Of a DNA stretch of 61,066 nt, positions 8,576 through 16,892 are shown piece after piece; position 1 is the stretch's first letter, and each line of letters opens with the position of its first letter. The stretch is from AC-50 sp035640455 (lineage in GTDB: Bacteria > Actinomycetota > Thermoleophilia > Gaiellales > Gaiellaceae). The stretch spans positions 1 through 61,066 of the forward strand of contig DASQWB010000129.1 of the NCBI GenBank assembly GCA_035640455.1, written 5' to 3'. The notes beneath the pieces were generated by a model. The model was not told where the DNA came from, made no database searches, and saw nothing but the letters and a program-made list of their open reading frames with translations. A program made the translations under genes and the position numbers.

Positions 8576-9301
8576 ATGAGGCCTAAGAACCTGCGGCGGC
8601 GTCGGATTCTGGTGGTCGCGATTGCGACCTTCGCCGTGCTGATCCCGCTCGTCGGGCTCGGCGGCCTCGGATACGCAACCTCGGCCGGACTCAGCTCGGC
8701 CCAGGCCGACCAGTACTCGACGACCACGACCACCGGCTCGACCACGACGTCGACGACCACCACGACCACCCCGACGACCACGAGCACGTCCACCTCCACG
8801 AGCACCTCGACCTCGACGAGCACGACGTCGACGACCACTCCGACGACCACCTCCACGAGCACCTCGACCTCGACGAGCACCTCCACGAGCACGACGACGC
8901 CGACGAGCACGAAGCCCGGCAAGGGGTGCGGCGACAAGAACCACCTGCACGAGCGGCGCTTCGAGTGCAAGATCGAGATCTCCGATGTCCAGGGCAAGGA
9001 AGGCAAGAGCGGCACGACCGCCTTCACATTCGTGGTCTCGCTCTCCGGGAACCCGCTCTCGCCGGTGACGGTCGACTACGCGTCGGCCTCGGGCACCGCG
9101 AGCACGCCGTCCGACTTCCAGTCTGCGAGCGGCACCCTGACCTTCCCGATCGGCGTGAACACGAAGACGATCACGGTCGCGGTCGTCGGCGACAGAACGC
9201 GCGAGCGGAACGAGACGTTCTTCGTGAACCTGTCGAACCCGAGCGCGAACGCGTACATCGGCGACGGGCAGGGCCTCGGCACGATCGTCGACGACGATTA
9301 G
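8576..9301 (+). CDS. Secreted Calx-beta protein with long Thr/Ser linker
   Basis: 241 residues. The N terminus (RRRRILVVAIATFAVLIPLV) is a signal peptide or signal anchor. Residues about 45-115 are almost only Thr and Ser with a few Pro, encoded by degenerate ACG/ACC/TCG/AGC repeats. The C-terminal 100 residues are a Calx-beta domain: the opening EISDVQGKEGKSGTTAF, then VTVDYASASGTAS, TLTFPIGVNTKTITV and the closing DRTRERNETFFVNLSNP...GTIVDDD. Calx-beta domains bind calcium and are used in surface adhesins. The ATG at 8576 has a strong ribosome site 7 nt upstream. The linker may be O-glycosylated or span the wall; that is inference. It is followed after 20 nt by the O-antigen ligase gene. 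Confidence 0.85.
   Translation: MRPKNLRRRRILVVAIATFAVLIPLVGLGGLGYATSAGLSSAQADQYSTTTTTGSTTTSTTTTTTPTTTSTSTSTSTSTSTSTTSTTTPTTTSTSTSTSTSTSTSTTTPTSTKPGKGCGDKNHLHERRFECKIEISDVQGKEGKSGTTAFTFVVSLSGNPLSPVTVDYASASGTASTPSDFQSASGTLTFPIGVNTKTITVAVVGDRTRERNETFFVNLSNPSANAYIGDGQGLGTIVDDD
8715..8911 (+). repeat. Low-complexity Thr/Ser codon repeat with internal duplication
   Basis: A run of ACG, ACC, TCG, TCC and AGC codons in which one block (around 8785-8826, CACCTCCACGAGCACCTCGA and on) recurs almost unchanged at about 8847-8888. It encodes the linker of the Calx-beta protein. The duplication keeps the frame, so length changes would alter only linker length. Confidence 0.7.
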
Positions 9302-9320
9302 CCCTTTTCCGACCCGTCCG

Positions 9321-12122
9321 TTGCGGCGGATCGACTGGCCCCTCGCGGCGATCGCAATCGCGTTCGGCGTCGCGATCGCGTTCAGCGACGGCGGCTACTT
9401 CCCGCCCGACTGGGGCTGGAGCGCCCTCGCGCTGCTCTGGATCGCCGCGGTCATACTGTTCCTCCGCGACCGCTTCTCCCTCGGGCGCCTCGAGGCGGCG
9501 ACGCTCGCGTCGTTCGCGGGTCTCGTCGCGTGGGTCGCGCTCTCGGCGACGTGGTCGACGAGCTCGGAGCGCTCGATCCTCGAGGTGCAGCGCGACATCG
9601 TCTACCTCGGCGGCCTGCTCGTGGTCTTCCTCGTCGCGAGAGGCAGGTCGATCACGGAGCTCCTCGTCGCCGTGTACGGCGCCGCGCTCGTCACCTCGAC
9701 CTTCGCGCTGGCGCACCTCTTCTTCGCGGGCCCCGAAGCCGACGGTCGCCTATCCGACCCGCTCGGCTACCCGAACGCGCTCGCGCTCGTCGCGGCGATC
9801 GGTGCGCTCCTGGCCGCGGCCTTCGCTGCCCATGCCCGCTCCCAGCTGACACGAGCTCTTTCAGCGGTCTGCCTCGTCGTCTTCGTCCTCACGATCTTCT
9901 TCACGTTCAGTCGCGGGACGTGGATCGCCCTCGCGGTCGGCCTCGCCGCGATGCTCGCCTTCGATCCGCGCCGCGGGGCACTCCTGCGGACGCTCGTCGC
10001 GGTGGCTCCCGTCACCGGCGTCGCTCTATGGCTCGGGTCACGCGCCCACGCGGGCCACCTCCTTGCCCTCGCGACCGTCCTGCTTGCCGCGGCGGCCGCG
10101 CTCGCAACGCTCGCTGCACGGCGAATCCCCGCCGCCGCAGTCGTCCCGCTGCTCCTCGCTCTGCTCGTCGTCTCCGGCGCCGCGATCGTCCACTTCGGCA
10201 CGGGGCCCATGCTCGGCTACCTCTACAACGGACCCGTCGCCAGCAACCGCCGTGCTCTCACGCCGGCGAAGCTGAGCGGACGGATCCCGCTCTGGCGGCA
10301 GGCCTGGCGCGACTGGGAGACGCACCCGGAACTGGGCTCCGGAGCCGGGACGTTCGAGCAGTACTGGCTCCGGCACAGGCGGATCTCGGCCAACGTCCGC
10401 GACGCGCACAACCTCTACCTCGAGACGCTCGCGGAGCTCGGGCCTCTCGGTCTCGGACTGCTCGTGACGGCGCTGGCCCTGCCGCTCCTCGCCGTCGCAA
10501 CGAGTCGCTCCCACCCGTTCGTGCCGGGTGCCCTCGCCGCCTACGTCGCCTACCTCGTCCACGCGGCCGGCGACTGGGACTGGGAGATGCCGGCGGCCAC
10601 CCTCCTCGGCCTCTTCTGCGGCGCCGCGCTCTTGCTCGCGGCGAGACGGGCAAAGCCGCAGACCCTGCCGCCGGCCGCTCGTGCCGTCGCGGTGGCCGGG
10701 ACCTTGGCGCTGGCCTTCTTCGCGTTCGTCGGCCTGATCGGAAACGGCGCGCTCGCCGCGAGCGCGCGCGCCGCGCGCTCCGAGCAGTGGCGGCAGTCCG
10801 CGTCACAGGCCCGAAAGGCGATCCATTGGCTGCCTTGGTCGGACGAAGCATGGCGGCGGCTCGGACTCGCCCAGAGCCAAGAAGGCCAGCTCGTCGCCGC
10901 GCGGGGAAGCCTGAAGAAGGCAATCGCGAAGAGCCCCGAAGAGTGGCGTCCGTGGGTGAGCTTGATGCGGCTGAGCTCGGGCCGCCAGCAGCGCCGAGCG
11001 CTCAGGGACGCGGCGCGCCTGAACCCCCGCGATCCGGAGGTCGTCCAGTTCCTGCTCGCCCCGGGCTCGCTCACGCAACGCTGGAGCTACGACGACTCGT
11101 GGATCGGCTGGCCGGTCACGCCCGTGTACCGAGAGCACCCGATCCGCAGCTCGTTCCTCGATCCGCGGCCGGGAACGCTACGGACGGGCGGCGAGGCCGC
11201 TTACCACTTCGGGATCGACATCCTCGTCCGCGACGACCGGCCGGAGCCGGCGGCGCCGCCCGGCCGCACCCACAGGGTCTACGCCGTCGAGGGCGGCACG
11301 GCGATCCGGCCTGCGCGGTGGGCCCTAGGCCCGTGCGAGGATCGCAAGGTCTCGATCGGACACTTCGACTACTGGCACGTCGACACGAGCGGAGTCGTGA
11401 AGGACGGAGAACAGATCCGGCCGGGGCAGATGGTCGGCTGGACCTGCAAGGGCCTGTGGCATGTGCACCTCTCGGAGTGGATGCAGCTGTACGGGCGCCG
11501 CGTGTACGTGAACCCGGTCCATCCCGGCATGAAGCTCGGTCCGTCCACGGACACCGAGGCGCCGCGAATTCACGCGATCGCGTTCTATCGGCCGGCGATG
11601 CCGAGCTGGACCGCCGCCGCGCGGGTGACGCTGCCGCCGGCGGGTGTGCGGTTTCCGGCGGCGAGCACCGGCCGTGCGCTCCTCTCGGGTCTGGTCGACG
11701 TCCGCGCGTGGATCGACGACCCTCCGCCGCGCCGGAGCGTCCTCGCCTCGCCGACGCATCCCTACGGCGTCTCGCTCGAGGTGGCGCCGGAGAGCGACGG
11801 CCGGCCGGTGCTCGTCCGGACGGTCTTCCGCGCCGCGGTCTTCCTCGGCGACTCGCGGGGGACGCAGGCCGTTCCGATCGGCTACCACTACGCGCCGGGC
11901 ACGCGGCAGGCGCTCCCGGTCGGGCGCTGCCTGAAGGCGCAGCCCGTCGATTGTGGGGCTCGGTACTGGTTCCGCCTGTTCGCCCGTCCGACGAGCGCCT
12001 ACTGGGACACGCGGAGAGTCGCGAACGGGAACTACCGGCTTCGCGTGAGAGCGTGGGACGCGGCCGGAAACTCCGCAACGGCCAGTGCCCGAATAACGAT
12101 CAGAAACGCCGCCCGCAGGTGA
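9321..12122 (+). CDS. O-antigen ligase/polymerase (Wzy_C) fused to repeat region, LytM-like and Ig-like domains
   Basis: 933 residues, far longer than the usual 400-600 of this family. Residues 1-490 are a polytopic O-antigen ligase/polymerase with about twelve helices; the conserved periplasmic loop and signature are GSGAGTFEQYWLRHR and AHNLYLETLAELGPLGLGLL. Residues about 500-590 look like TPR helices (DEAWRRLGLAQSQEGQLVAA). Residues about 620-740 resemble a LytM/M23 metallopeptidase: YHFGID gives HxxxD near 626, VSIGHFDYWHV follows, and WHVHLSEW gives HxH near 714. The last 200 residues end in an Ig-like NGNYRLRVRAWDAAGN. The TTG at 9321 is the only suitable start. The protein would attach or polymerise lipid-linked glycan and bind or cut peptidoglycan; the coupling is inference. 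Confidence 0.82.
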   Translation: MRRIDWPLAAIAIAFGVAIAFSDGGYFPPDWGWSALALLWIAAVILFLRDRFSLGRLEAATLASFAGLVAWVALSATWSTSSERSILEVQRDIVYLGGLLVVFLVARGRSITELLVAVYGAALVTSTFALAHLFFAGPEADGRLSDPLGYPNALALVAAIGALLAAAFAAHARSQLTRALSAVCLVVFVLTIFFTFSRGTWIALAVGLAAMLAFDPRRGALLRTLVAVAPVTGVALWLGSRAHAGHLLALATVLLAAAAALATLAARRIPAAAVVPLLLALLVVSGAAIVHFGTGPMLGYLYNGPVASNRRALTPAKLSGRIPLWRQAWRDWETHPELGSGAGTFEQYWLRHRRISANVRDAHNLYLETLAELGPLGLGLLVTALALPLLAVATSRSHPFVPGALAAYVAYLVHAAGDWDWEMPAATLLGLFCGAALLLAARRAKPQTLPPAARAVAVAGTLALAFFAFVGLIGNGALAASARAARSEQWRQSASQARKAIHWLPWSDEAWRRLGLAQSQEGQLVAARGSLKKAIAKSPEEWRPWVSLMRLSSGRQQRRALRDAARLNPRDPEVVQFLLAPGSLTQRWSYDDSWIGWPVTPVYREHPIRSSFLDPRPGTLRTGGEAAYHFGIDILVRDDRPEPAAPPGRTHRVYAVEGGTAIRPARWALGPCEDRKVSIGHFDYWHVDTSGVVKDGEQIRPGQMVGWTCKGLWHVHLSEWMQLYGRRVYVNPVHPGMKLGPSTDTEAPRIHAIAFYRPAMPSWTAAARVTLPPAGVRFPAASTGRALLSGLVDVRAWIDDPPPRRSVLASPTHPYGVSLEVAPESDGRPVLVRTVFRAAVFLGDSRGTQAVPIGYHYAPGTRQALPVGRCLKAQPVDCGARYWFRLFARPTSAYWDTRRVANGNYRLRVRAWDAAGNSATASARITIRNAARR

Positions 12123-12130
12123 CATAGCAA

Positions 12131-12712
12131 CCGGGTGAGGCGATCCTCGTACGACACGTCCACCACGGCCGTGTCGTCCAAGCGGCGCCCGTGCGCGTCG
12201 TCGCCGATCGCCCCGACCTCGTCGTCACGTGGGATCGCGCCGGGGACACCGGTCGTCTACCCGGACGGACAGGACGAAGACGGTCGGCTCCTCCCGCTCG
12301 CTCGCTGGAGGGTCGTACATCGCGCATGGTTCGGGAGCGGTTCCCTCGACCTCGTGCCGCCGGGCCGAGCGCACGCGATTCGTCTGCTCCGCGACAACCA
12401 CGACTCGTTCCGGGGCTGGTACGTGAACCTCCAGGAGCCGCTGCGCCGCCGCCCGAGGGGTTCGACACCAGGGACCTCCAGCTCGACCTGATCGTGGAGC
12501 CCGACGGATCGGTCACCTGGAAGGACGAAGCCCACCTGGAGCAGGCGGTCGAGCTCGGCCTCCTCGGCGAAGACGACGCCCGCCTCGCACGAGCCGAGGC
12601 GAAGCGGGTGCTCGCCGAGTGGCCGTTCCCGACAGGCTGGGAGGACTGGCGCCCCGAGCCCGGCTGGGAGCTGCCGGAGCTCCCAGCCGGGTGGGACGTC
12701 GTCGAGCGCTAG
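12131..12712 (+). pseudogene. DUF402 family protein with two compensating frameshifts
   Basis: DUF402 proteins (RNA-associated phosphatase-like; some act on nucleotides) are recognisable here but in two frames. The first part, EAILVRHVHHGRVV and VRVVADRPDLVVTW, is in one frame up to about 12230. The next part, IAPGTPVVYPDG to FRGWYVNLQEP, is one base later (an extra G in TGGGATC would explain it). From about 12446 the frame returns, giving EGFDTRDLQLDLIVEPDGS and the ending GWEDWRPEPGWELPELPAGW. No start codon in the first frame precedes the conserved N terminus, so there may be a third lesion. Either the gene is decaying or these are sequencing errors. It converges on the MFS gene and shares the bases CTAG at 12709-12712 for both stops. 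Confidence 0.75.
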
Positions 12713-14112
12713 GCGGCCGGCTCGAGCGCGGGCTCGAGGTGCTGCTCCTGCCGCCGCGGCCGCTTGCCGATCGCGAAGGCGGCGAGCGAGCCGAGCGCGA
12801 CGACGCCGGCGCCGATCCACACGGCGGGGTTCATGCCGGCGACGAAGTGCTCGCCGGTGCCGTAGCCGCCGTAGGCCGAGAAGACCGCCGCCAGCACCGC
12901 GACGCCGAAGACGCCGCCGAGCTCGCGCACGGCGTTGTTCGCCCCGGAGGCCTGGCCCTGCTCCTCGGGCCGCACCGCCGAGAGCACGACGTTCGCGACG
13001 GGCGCGAAGAAGAGCGCCATCCCGATCCCGGAGATCGTGAACGGGCCGACGAGGTCGATGTACGGCGTCGTCGGCGTCGAGACGGCGGCGATCCACGCCA
13101 GGCCGACCGCCTGCAGCGCGAGCCCGACGCCGATGATCTTGTGGCCGCCGATCCGGTCGGAGAGCGCGCCGGCGATCGGGGCGACGAACATCGGCATGAC
13201 CGTCCAGGGCAGGATGCGCACGCCCGAGGCGAGCGGTGAGTAGCCCTGCACCGTCTGGAAGAACTGCGCGAGCAGGAAGATCGCGCCGAACATCCCGAAG
13301 GACATGAAGAGCGAGGCCGCGTTCGCCAGGCTGAACGTCCGGTTGCGGAAGAACCGCATCGGCAGCATCGGCTCCGGCGCGCGCAGCTCCCAGGCCACGA
13401 AGGCGGCGAGCACGACGGCGCCGGCGACGAGCGAGCCGACGATCTGCGCCGAGCCCCAGCCGAGCTCGTTGCCGCGGACGAGGCCCCACACGATCCCGAA
13501 CAGGCCACCGCTCGCGAGCACGAGCCCGCGGAGGTCGAGCCGCTGCGCCGGGCCGTGGCTCTCGTCGAGCCGCGTCAGGGCGAGCGGGATCAGCAAGAGG
13601 CCGAACGGCACGTTCAGCCAGAAGATCCAGTTCCACGAGATGCCGTTCACGACCGCGCCGCCGACGAGCGGCCCGAACGCGACGGCGAGGCCGCTGATCC
13701 CTCCCCACGCTCCGAGCGCGAGGCCGCGCTTGTCGGCCGGCACCGCAGCGGAGAGGATCGTCAGCGTCAGCGGCATGACGATCGCGCCGCCGACTCCCTG
13801 CACGGCCCGCGCGACATCGAGGGCGACGATCGACGGCGCGAGCGCCGCGGCCGCCGAGGCGGCCGTGAAGATGCCGAGCCCGAGGGCGAAGACGCGCCGG
13901 CGGCCGAGCCGGTCGCCGAGCGCGGCGCCCGTCAGCAGGAGGACGGCGAAGGTGAGGGTGTACGCGTTGACCGTCCACTCGAGCCCGCTGAGGCCCGCGT
14001 GGAGGTCGCGGCGGATCACCGGCAGCGCCGTCGTGACGACGAGGTTGTCGAGCGTCGTCATGAAAAGCGCGGTCGAGGTGATCGCGAAGGTCCAGAGCAG
14101 CTTGGGGTTCAT
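12709..14112 (-). CDS. MFS drug efflux transporter, DHA2 (EmrB/QacA) family
   Basis: 467 residues with fourteen predicted membrane helices, the DHA2 number. It starts FAITSTALFMTTLDNLVVTTALPVI (the helix-1 motif D1 of the family), carries motif A as LGDRLGRRRVF after helix 2 and motif C-like GPLVGGAVV in helix 5. It would export cationic or amphipathic drugs using the proton gradient. The ATG at 14112 has AAAGGAG at 14118-14124, 5 nt upstream, which decides against the adjacent GTG at 14115. The TetR gene lies just upstream on the same strand with a candidate operator between them, so it is very likely controlled by that repressor. Confidence 0.92.
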   Translation of the reverse strand: MNPKLLWTFAITSTALFMTTLDNLVVTTALPVIRRDLHAGLSGLEWTVNAYTLTFAVLLLTGAALGDRLGRRRVFALGLGIFTAASAAAALAPSIVALDVARAVQGVGGAIVMPLTLTILSAAVPADKRGLALGAWGGISGLAVAFGPLVGGAVVNGISWNWIFWLNVPFGLLLIPLALTRLDESHGPAQRLDLRGLVLASGGLFGIVWGLVRGNELGWGSAQIVGSLVAGAVVLAAFVAWELRAPEPMLPMRFFRNRTFSLANAASLFMSFGMFGAIFLLAQFFQTVQGYSPLASGVRILPWTVMPMFVAPIAGALSDRIGGHKIIGVGLALQAVGLAWIAAVSTPTTPYIDLVGPFTISGIGMALFFAPVANVVLSAVRPEEQGQASGANNAVRELGGVFGVAVLAAVFSAYGGYGTGEHFVAGMNPAVWIGAGVVALGSLAAFAIGKRPRRQEQHLEPALEPAA

Positions 14113-14137
14113 CACGACTCCTTTCTCATCGCCGTTG

Positions 14138-14155
14138 TTACTGAGTAGTCACTTA
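14138..14155. promoter_or_regulatory. Candidate TetR operator before the MFS gene
   Basis: TTACTGAGTAGTCACTTA shares 12 of 18 positions with the palindrome upstream of the tetR gene at 14741-14757, including the ACTCA/TCACT core. It lies between the tetR stop and the MFS ribosome site, so binding there would control the transporter separately. Confidence 0.5.
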
Positions 14156-14180
14156 CTTGCAGCGCAAAAAAATGCACGGG

Positions 14181-14729
14181 CTACGCCTCTTCCTTGCAGC
14201 CGTCGAGGAGGCGCCCCGCCCACTCCTCGTTCGATTCCGACAGCTTCATCGCGGCCATGACGTTGATGAGCATCCCGGTGGCGAAGAACCGGCTGACCTC
14301 CGCCGGTGGGAGACCGGACACGCGCTCGACGTAGGCGACGAGGTCGCCGAAGCCGTTCTGCACGACCTCGCAGATCTCCGGGTCGTCGCACGCCGCGTAC
14401 GCCTCGAGCTGTGCCTTGAGCTTCGTGCGGTCGACGATGAGCTCGTTCACGTAGACGTCACCCATCGCGTGGAGCGCCTCCTCGCCGCGCTTGCCCTCGG
14501 CAGCGCGTTGGAAGGTCTCGAGCGTCTCGCGGAGGCAGCGGGCGACCGTGGCCTTGAAGAGCTCCTTCTTCGTCCCGAAGAGCCGGAAGACGTACGGCTG
14601 CGAGATGCCGGCCCGCTTTGCGATCTCCTCCGTCGACGCGCCGTGCAGCCCGCGCGCCGCGAACTCGATCTGCGCCGCGTCGAGGACCGCCTCGCGCCGC
14701 TCCTCCGCGCTCTGCCTCGTCGTCACCAT
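14181..14729 (-). CDS. TetR family transcriptional repressor
   Basis: 182 residues. The N-terminal helix-turn-helix is clear: REAVLDAAQIEFAARGLHGASTEEIAKRAGISQPYVFRLFGTKKELF, given here in parts as AAQIEFAARGLHG, TEEIAKRAGISQ and YVFRLFGTKKEL. The C-terminal half is an all-helical ligand and dimer domain ending SNEEWAGRLLDGCKEEA. It would repress itself and the downstream MFS pump until a drug-like ligand binds. The ATG at 14729 lies 12 nt below a palindromic operator at 14741-14757. The ligand is unknown. Confidence 0.93.
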   Translation of the reverse strand: MVTTRQSAEERREAVLDAAQIEFAARGLHGASTEEIAKRAGISQPYVFRLFGTKKELFKATVARCLRETLETFQRAAEGKRGEEALHAMGDVYVNELIVDRTKLKAQLEAYAACDDPEICEVVQNGFGDLVAYVERVSGLPPAEVSRFFATGMLINVMAAMKLSESNEEWAGRLLDGCKEEA

Positions 14730-14740
14730 GGCGGCGTAGA

Positions 14741-14757
14741 TTAGTGGTTACTCACTA
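14741..14757. promoter_or_regulatory. Candidate TetR operator before tetR
   Basis: TTAGTGGTTACTCACTA contains the inverted repeat TAGTG-N6-CACTA and resembles a second site at 14138-14155. It overlaps the last codons and the stop of the upstream aminotransferase gene, so part of that coding end is constrained by, or doubles as, the operator. Confidence 0.55.
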
Positions 14758-15871
14758 CCTTGTCAAGTACATCCGCGACGCGATCGAGATCCTCCTCCCG
14801 CAGGCGGGTGTGGAACGGCAGGGCGAGCGCCCGCTCGTAGCAGCGGTCGGCGCCGGGAAACGGCCCCTGGTCGTGGTACGCCGCGAGGCGGTGCAGCGCG
14901 TACGTGCCGATCTGCGCCTCGATCGCGTGCTCGCGCAGCGCCGGTAACGCCTCGTCCCGCCGGTCGAGCTGCACCACGTACGCCTGCCAGCCGTGGCGGT
15001 CGCCCTCCTCCGCGCCCGGCAGCTCGGCGAGGCCAGCGAGCCGCTCGGCGTAGGCCGCCGCGAGCCGCTCGCGGGCGCGGAGAAGTTCCTCGAGCCGCGC
15101 GAGCTGCGGGATGCCGACGGCGCAGAGGATGTCCGAGAGCCGGTAGTTGAGCCCTGGGGTCGCGATCTCGAACGCGCCGCGGCGGTCGATGCCGTGGTCA
15201 CGCATCTCGCGGATCCGCTGCGCCACGTCGGCGTCGTTCGTCGTGACCGCGCCGCCCTCGCCCGTCGTGACGATCTTCCGCGGGTGGAACGACAGGCAGC
15301 CGAGCTGCCCGAGCCCGCCGCACGGACGGCCGCGGCGCCGCGCCCCGAGCGCGCCCGCTGCGTCCTCGACGAGCTCGACCCGGTCGGGCAACGCCTCGAC
15401 GAGCGCTTCCCTGTCGAGCGGCCGGCCGAAGAGGTGGACGGCGATCACCGCGCGCGTCCTCGGCGTGACGGCGGCGCGCGCCCGCTCCGGGTCGAGGTTC
15501 ATCGTCCGCGGGTCGACGTCGACGAGCACCGGCGTCGCGCCGGCGTGGGCGACGACGTTCGCCGTGGCGGGAAAGGTGTAGGCCGGGACAAGGACCTCGT
15601 CGCCGGGACCGAGTCCGAGCACGAGCACCGCGAGATGGAGCGCGGCCGTCCCGGACGAGACGACGAGCGCGTGCTTCACTCCGCACGTCTCGGCCAGGGC
15701 GGCCTCGAACTCCGCCACCTTCGGGCCCATCGTGAGCCGGCCGCTCTCGAGCACCTCGGCGACTGCGGCCGCCTCCTCGGCGCCGACGTCCGGTCGCGCT
15801 AGGCGGATCAGGCGAGCGCCGGCTTCGAACGTGGGGGAACCCGTGGTTCCCCCACGAGCCCCCTCCTTCAA
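14741..15871 (-). CDS. DegT/DnrJ/EryC1/StrS family sugar aminotransferase with repeat-derived N terminus
   Basis: 376 residues from the TTG at 15871. The enzyme proper begins at about residue 21 (LIRLARPDVGAEEAAAV) and has SGRLTMGPKV, VVSSGTAALHL, VEDAAGALGARR (Asp170) and the PLP lysine in SFHPRKIVTTGEGG (Lys199). The first 17 residues, MKEGARGGTTGSPTF, are the translation of a family A palindromic element. AGGAGG lies only 2 nt before the TTG, which is too close for normal initiation, and no other good start precedes the conserved part, so the true start is unsure. The upstream epimerase gene ends 17 nt away; the two probably make one aminosugar. Confidence 0.87.
   Translation of the reverse strand: MKEGARGGTTGSPTFEAGARLIRLARPDVGAEEAAAVAEVLESGRLTMGPKVAEFEAALAETCGVKHALVVSSGTAALHLAVLVLGLGPGDEVLVPAYTFPATANVVAHAGATPVLVDVDPRTMNLDPERARAAVTPRTRAVIAVHLFGRPLDREALVEALPDRVELVEDAAGALGARRRGRPCGGLGQLGCLSFHPRKIVTTGEGGAVTTNDADVAQRIREMRDHGIDRRGAFEIATPGLNYRLSDILCAVGIPQLARLEELLRARERLAAAYAERLAGLAELPGAEEGDRHGWQAYVVQLDRRDEALPALREHAIEAQIGTYALHRLAAYHDQGPFPGADRCYERALALPFHTRLREEDLDRVADVLDKVVSNH
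15831..15868. repeat. Family A palindromic element, copy A3
   Basis: A perfect 11-bp hairpin GTGGGGGAACC-CGT-GGTTCCCCCAC at 15831-15855 followed by GAGCCCCCTCCTT. Apart from the 3-nt loop it is identical to copy A4 at 53546-53583 in reverse orientation. It lies at the 5' end of the aminotransferase gene and is read antisense as its first codons. Confidence 0.8.
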
Positions 15872-15887
15872 AACCTCCTGCTTCCTC

Positions 15888-16859
15888 TCATGCCAGCGCC
15901 GGCTTCCTCTGCCTGTACCACGCGATCGTGCGGGCGAGGCCCTCGTCGAGGTCGACGTTCGCCTCGAAGCCGAGCAGCTGACGCGCCTTGTCCACGTTCG
16001 GAATGCGGATCTCGACGTCGGTGTAGTGGAGGGGCTGGAACACGATCTGCCCGGGCGCGCTCGTCAGGCGCTTCACGCGCTGGGCGAGGTCGAAGATCGT
16101 CACCGTCGAACGCGCGTTCCCGACGTTGAACGTGTGGCCGACCGCCTCCGGCCGCTCGAGGCAGAGCAGGAGGGCCACGACCATGTCGTCGACGTAGCAC
16201 CAGGCCCGGATCTGTGCGCCGTCGCCGTGGACGACGAGATCGGAGCCCTCGAGCGCCGCCTCGATGAAGGCGCGGATCGCGCCACCGCCGATCTGCCCCG
16301 GCCCGTAGACGTTGAACGGCCGCAGCGTCACCGTCTGCAGACCGAACTCGTCGTGGTAGGCGCGGGCCATGTGCTCGCCGGCCAGCTTCGACACGGCGTA
16401 CGTCCAGCGCGCCTCGCCGACCGAGCCGGTCGTCGTGACGTGTCCCTCGCGGACGTTGTAGGCCTGCGTGCCGAAGACCTCGCTCGTCGAGAAGTCGACG
16501 AGCCGCTCGACCGACTCCCGCGTCGCGAGCGCCGCCTCGAGGACGTTGTAGGTGCCGATCAGGTTCACGCGCATCGTCCGTACGGGGCTCTCGAGGACGG
16601 TGTCGACGCCCGCGATCGCCGCGCAGTGGACGATGTGCGTCGCTCCGCGCGCGAGGTCGCGGACGAGCGCCGCGTCGAGGACGTCGCCCTGGACGAAGGT
16701 CAGGTTCGGGTGCTCAGCGAGGTCGGTGCCGGTGAGCGCGTCGCGGTGGAGGTTGTCGAGCGCGACGATCTCGTTGTCGTCGACGAGCCGCCGTGCGAGC
16801 GTCGTCGCGATGAACCCGGCGCCGCCGGTGACGAAGATCCGCTTGCCCTGGAGAGGCAC
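15888..16859 (-). CDS. NAD-dependent NDP-sugar epimerase/dehydratase
   Basis: A 323-residue extended short-chain dehydrogenase. Features are VTGGAGFIATTLARRL at 10-25, the strand VDFSTSEVFG, the catalytic TYAVSKLAGEHM (Tyr154, Lys158), LRPFNVYGPGQIGGG and the ending LDEGLARTIAWYRQR. The substrate is most likely UDP- or GDP-linked; whether it epimerises or dehydrates cannot be told from these motifs. The start is the GTG at 16859. Its stop is 17 nt from the aminotransferase start, with a family A element at the junction. It is transcribed away from the PD40-RTX gene. Confidence 0.88.
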   Translation of the reverse strand: MPLQGKRIFVTGGAGFIATTLARRLVDDNEIVALDNLHRDALTGTDLAEHPNLTFVQGDVLDAALVRDLARGATHIVHCAAIAGVDTVLESPVRTMRVNLIGTYNVLEAALATRESVERLVDFSTSEVFGTQAYNVREGHVTTTGSVGEARWTYAVSKLAGEHMARAYHDEFGLQTVTLRPFNVYGPGQIGGGAIRAFIEAALEGSDLVVHGDGAQIRAWCYVDDMVVALLLCLERPEAVGHTFNVGNARSTVTIFDLAQRVKRLTSAPGQIVFQPLHYTDVEIRIPNVDKARQLLGFEANVDLDEGLARTIAWYRQRKPALA

Positions 16860-16892
16860 GCGGCGAGTCTAGCGGGCGTCTTAGCAGCGGTT

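Noticed and set aside
8715..8911. Regular short repeats that might be a CRISPR array
   Set aside because: The units are 3-6 nt codon repeats without spacers and code for a Thr/Ser linker in frame with a signal peptide and a Calx-beta domain.
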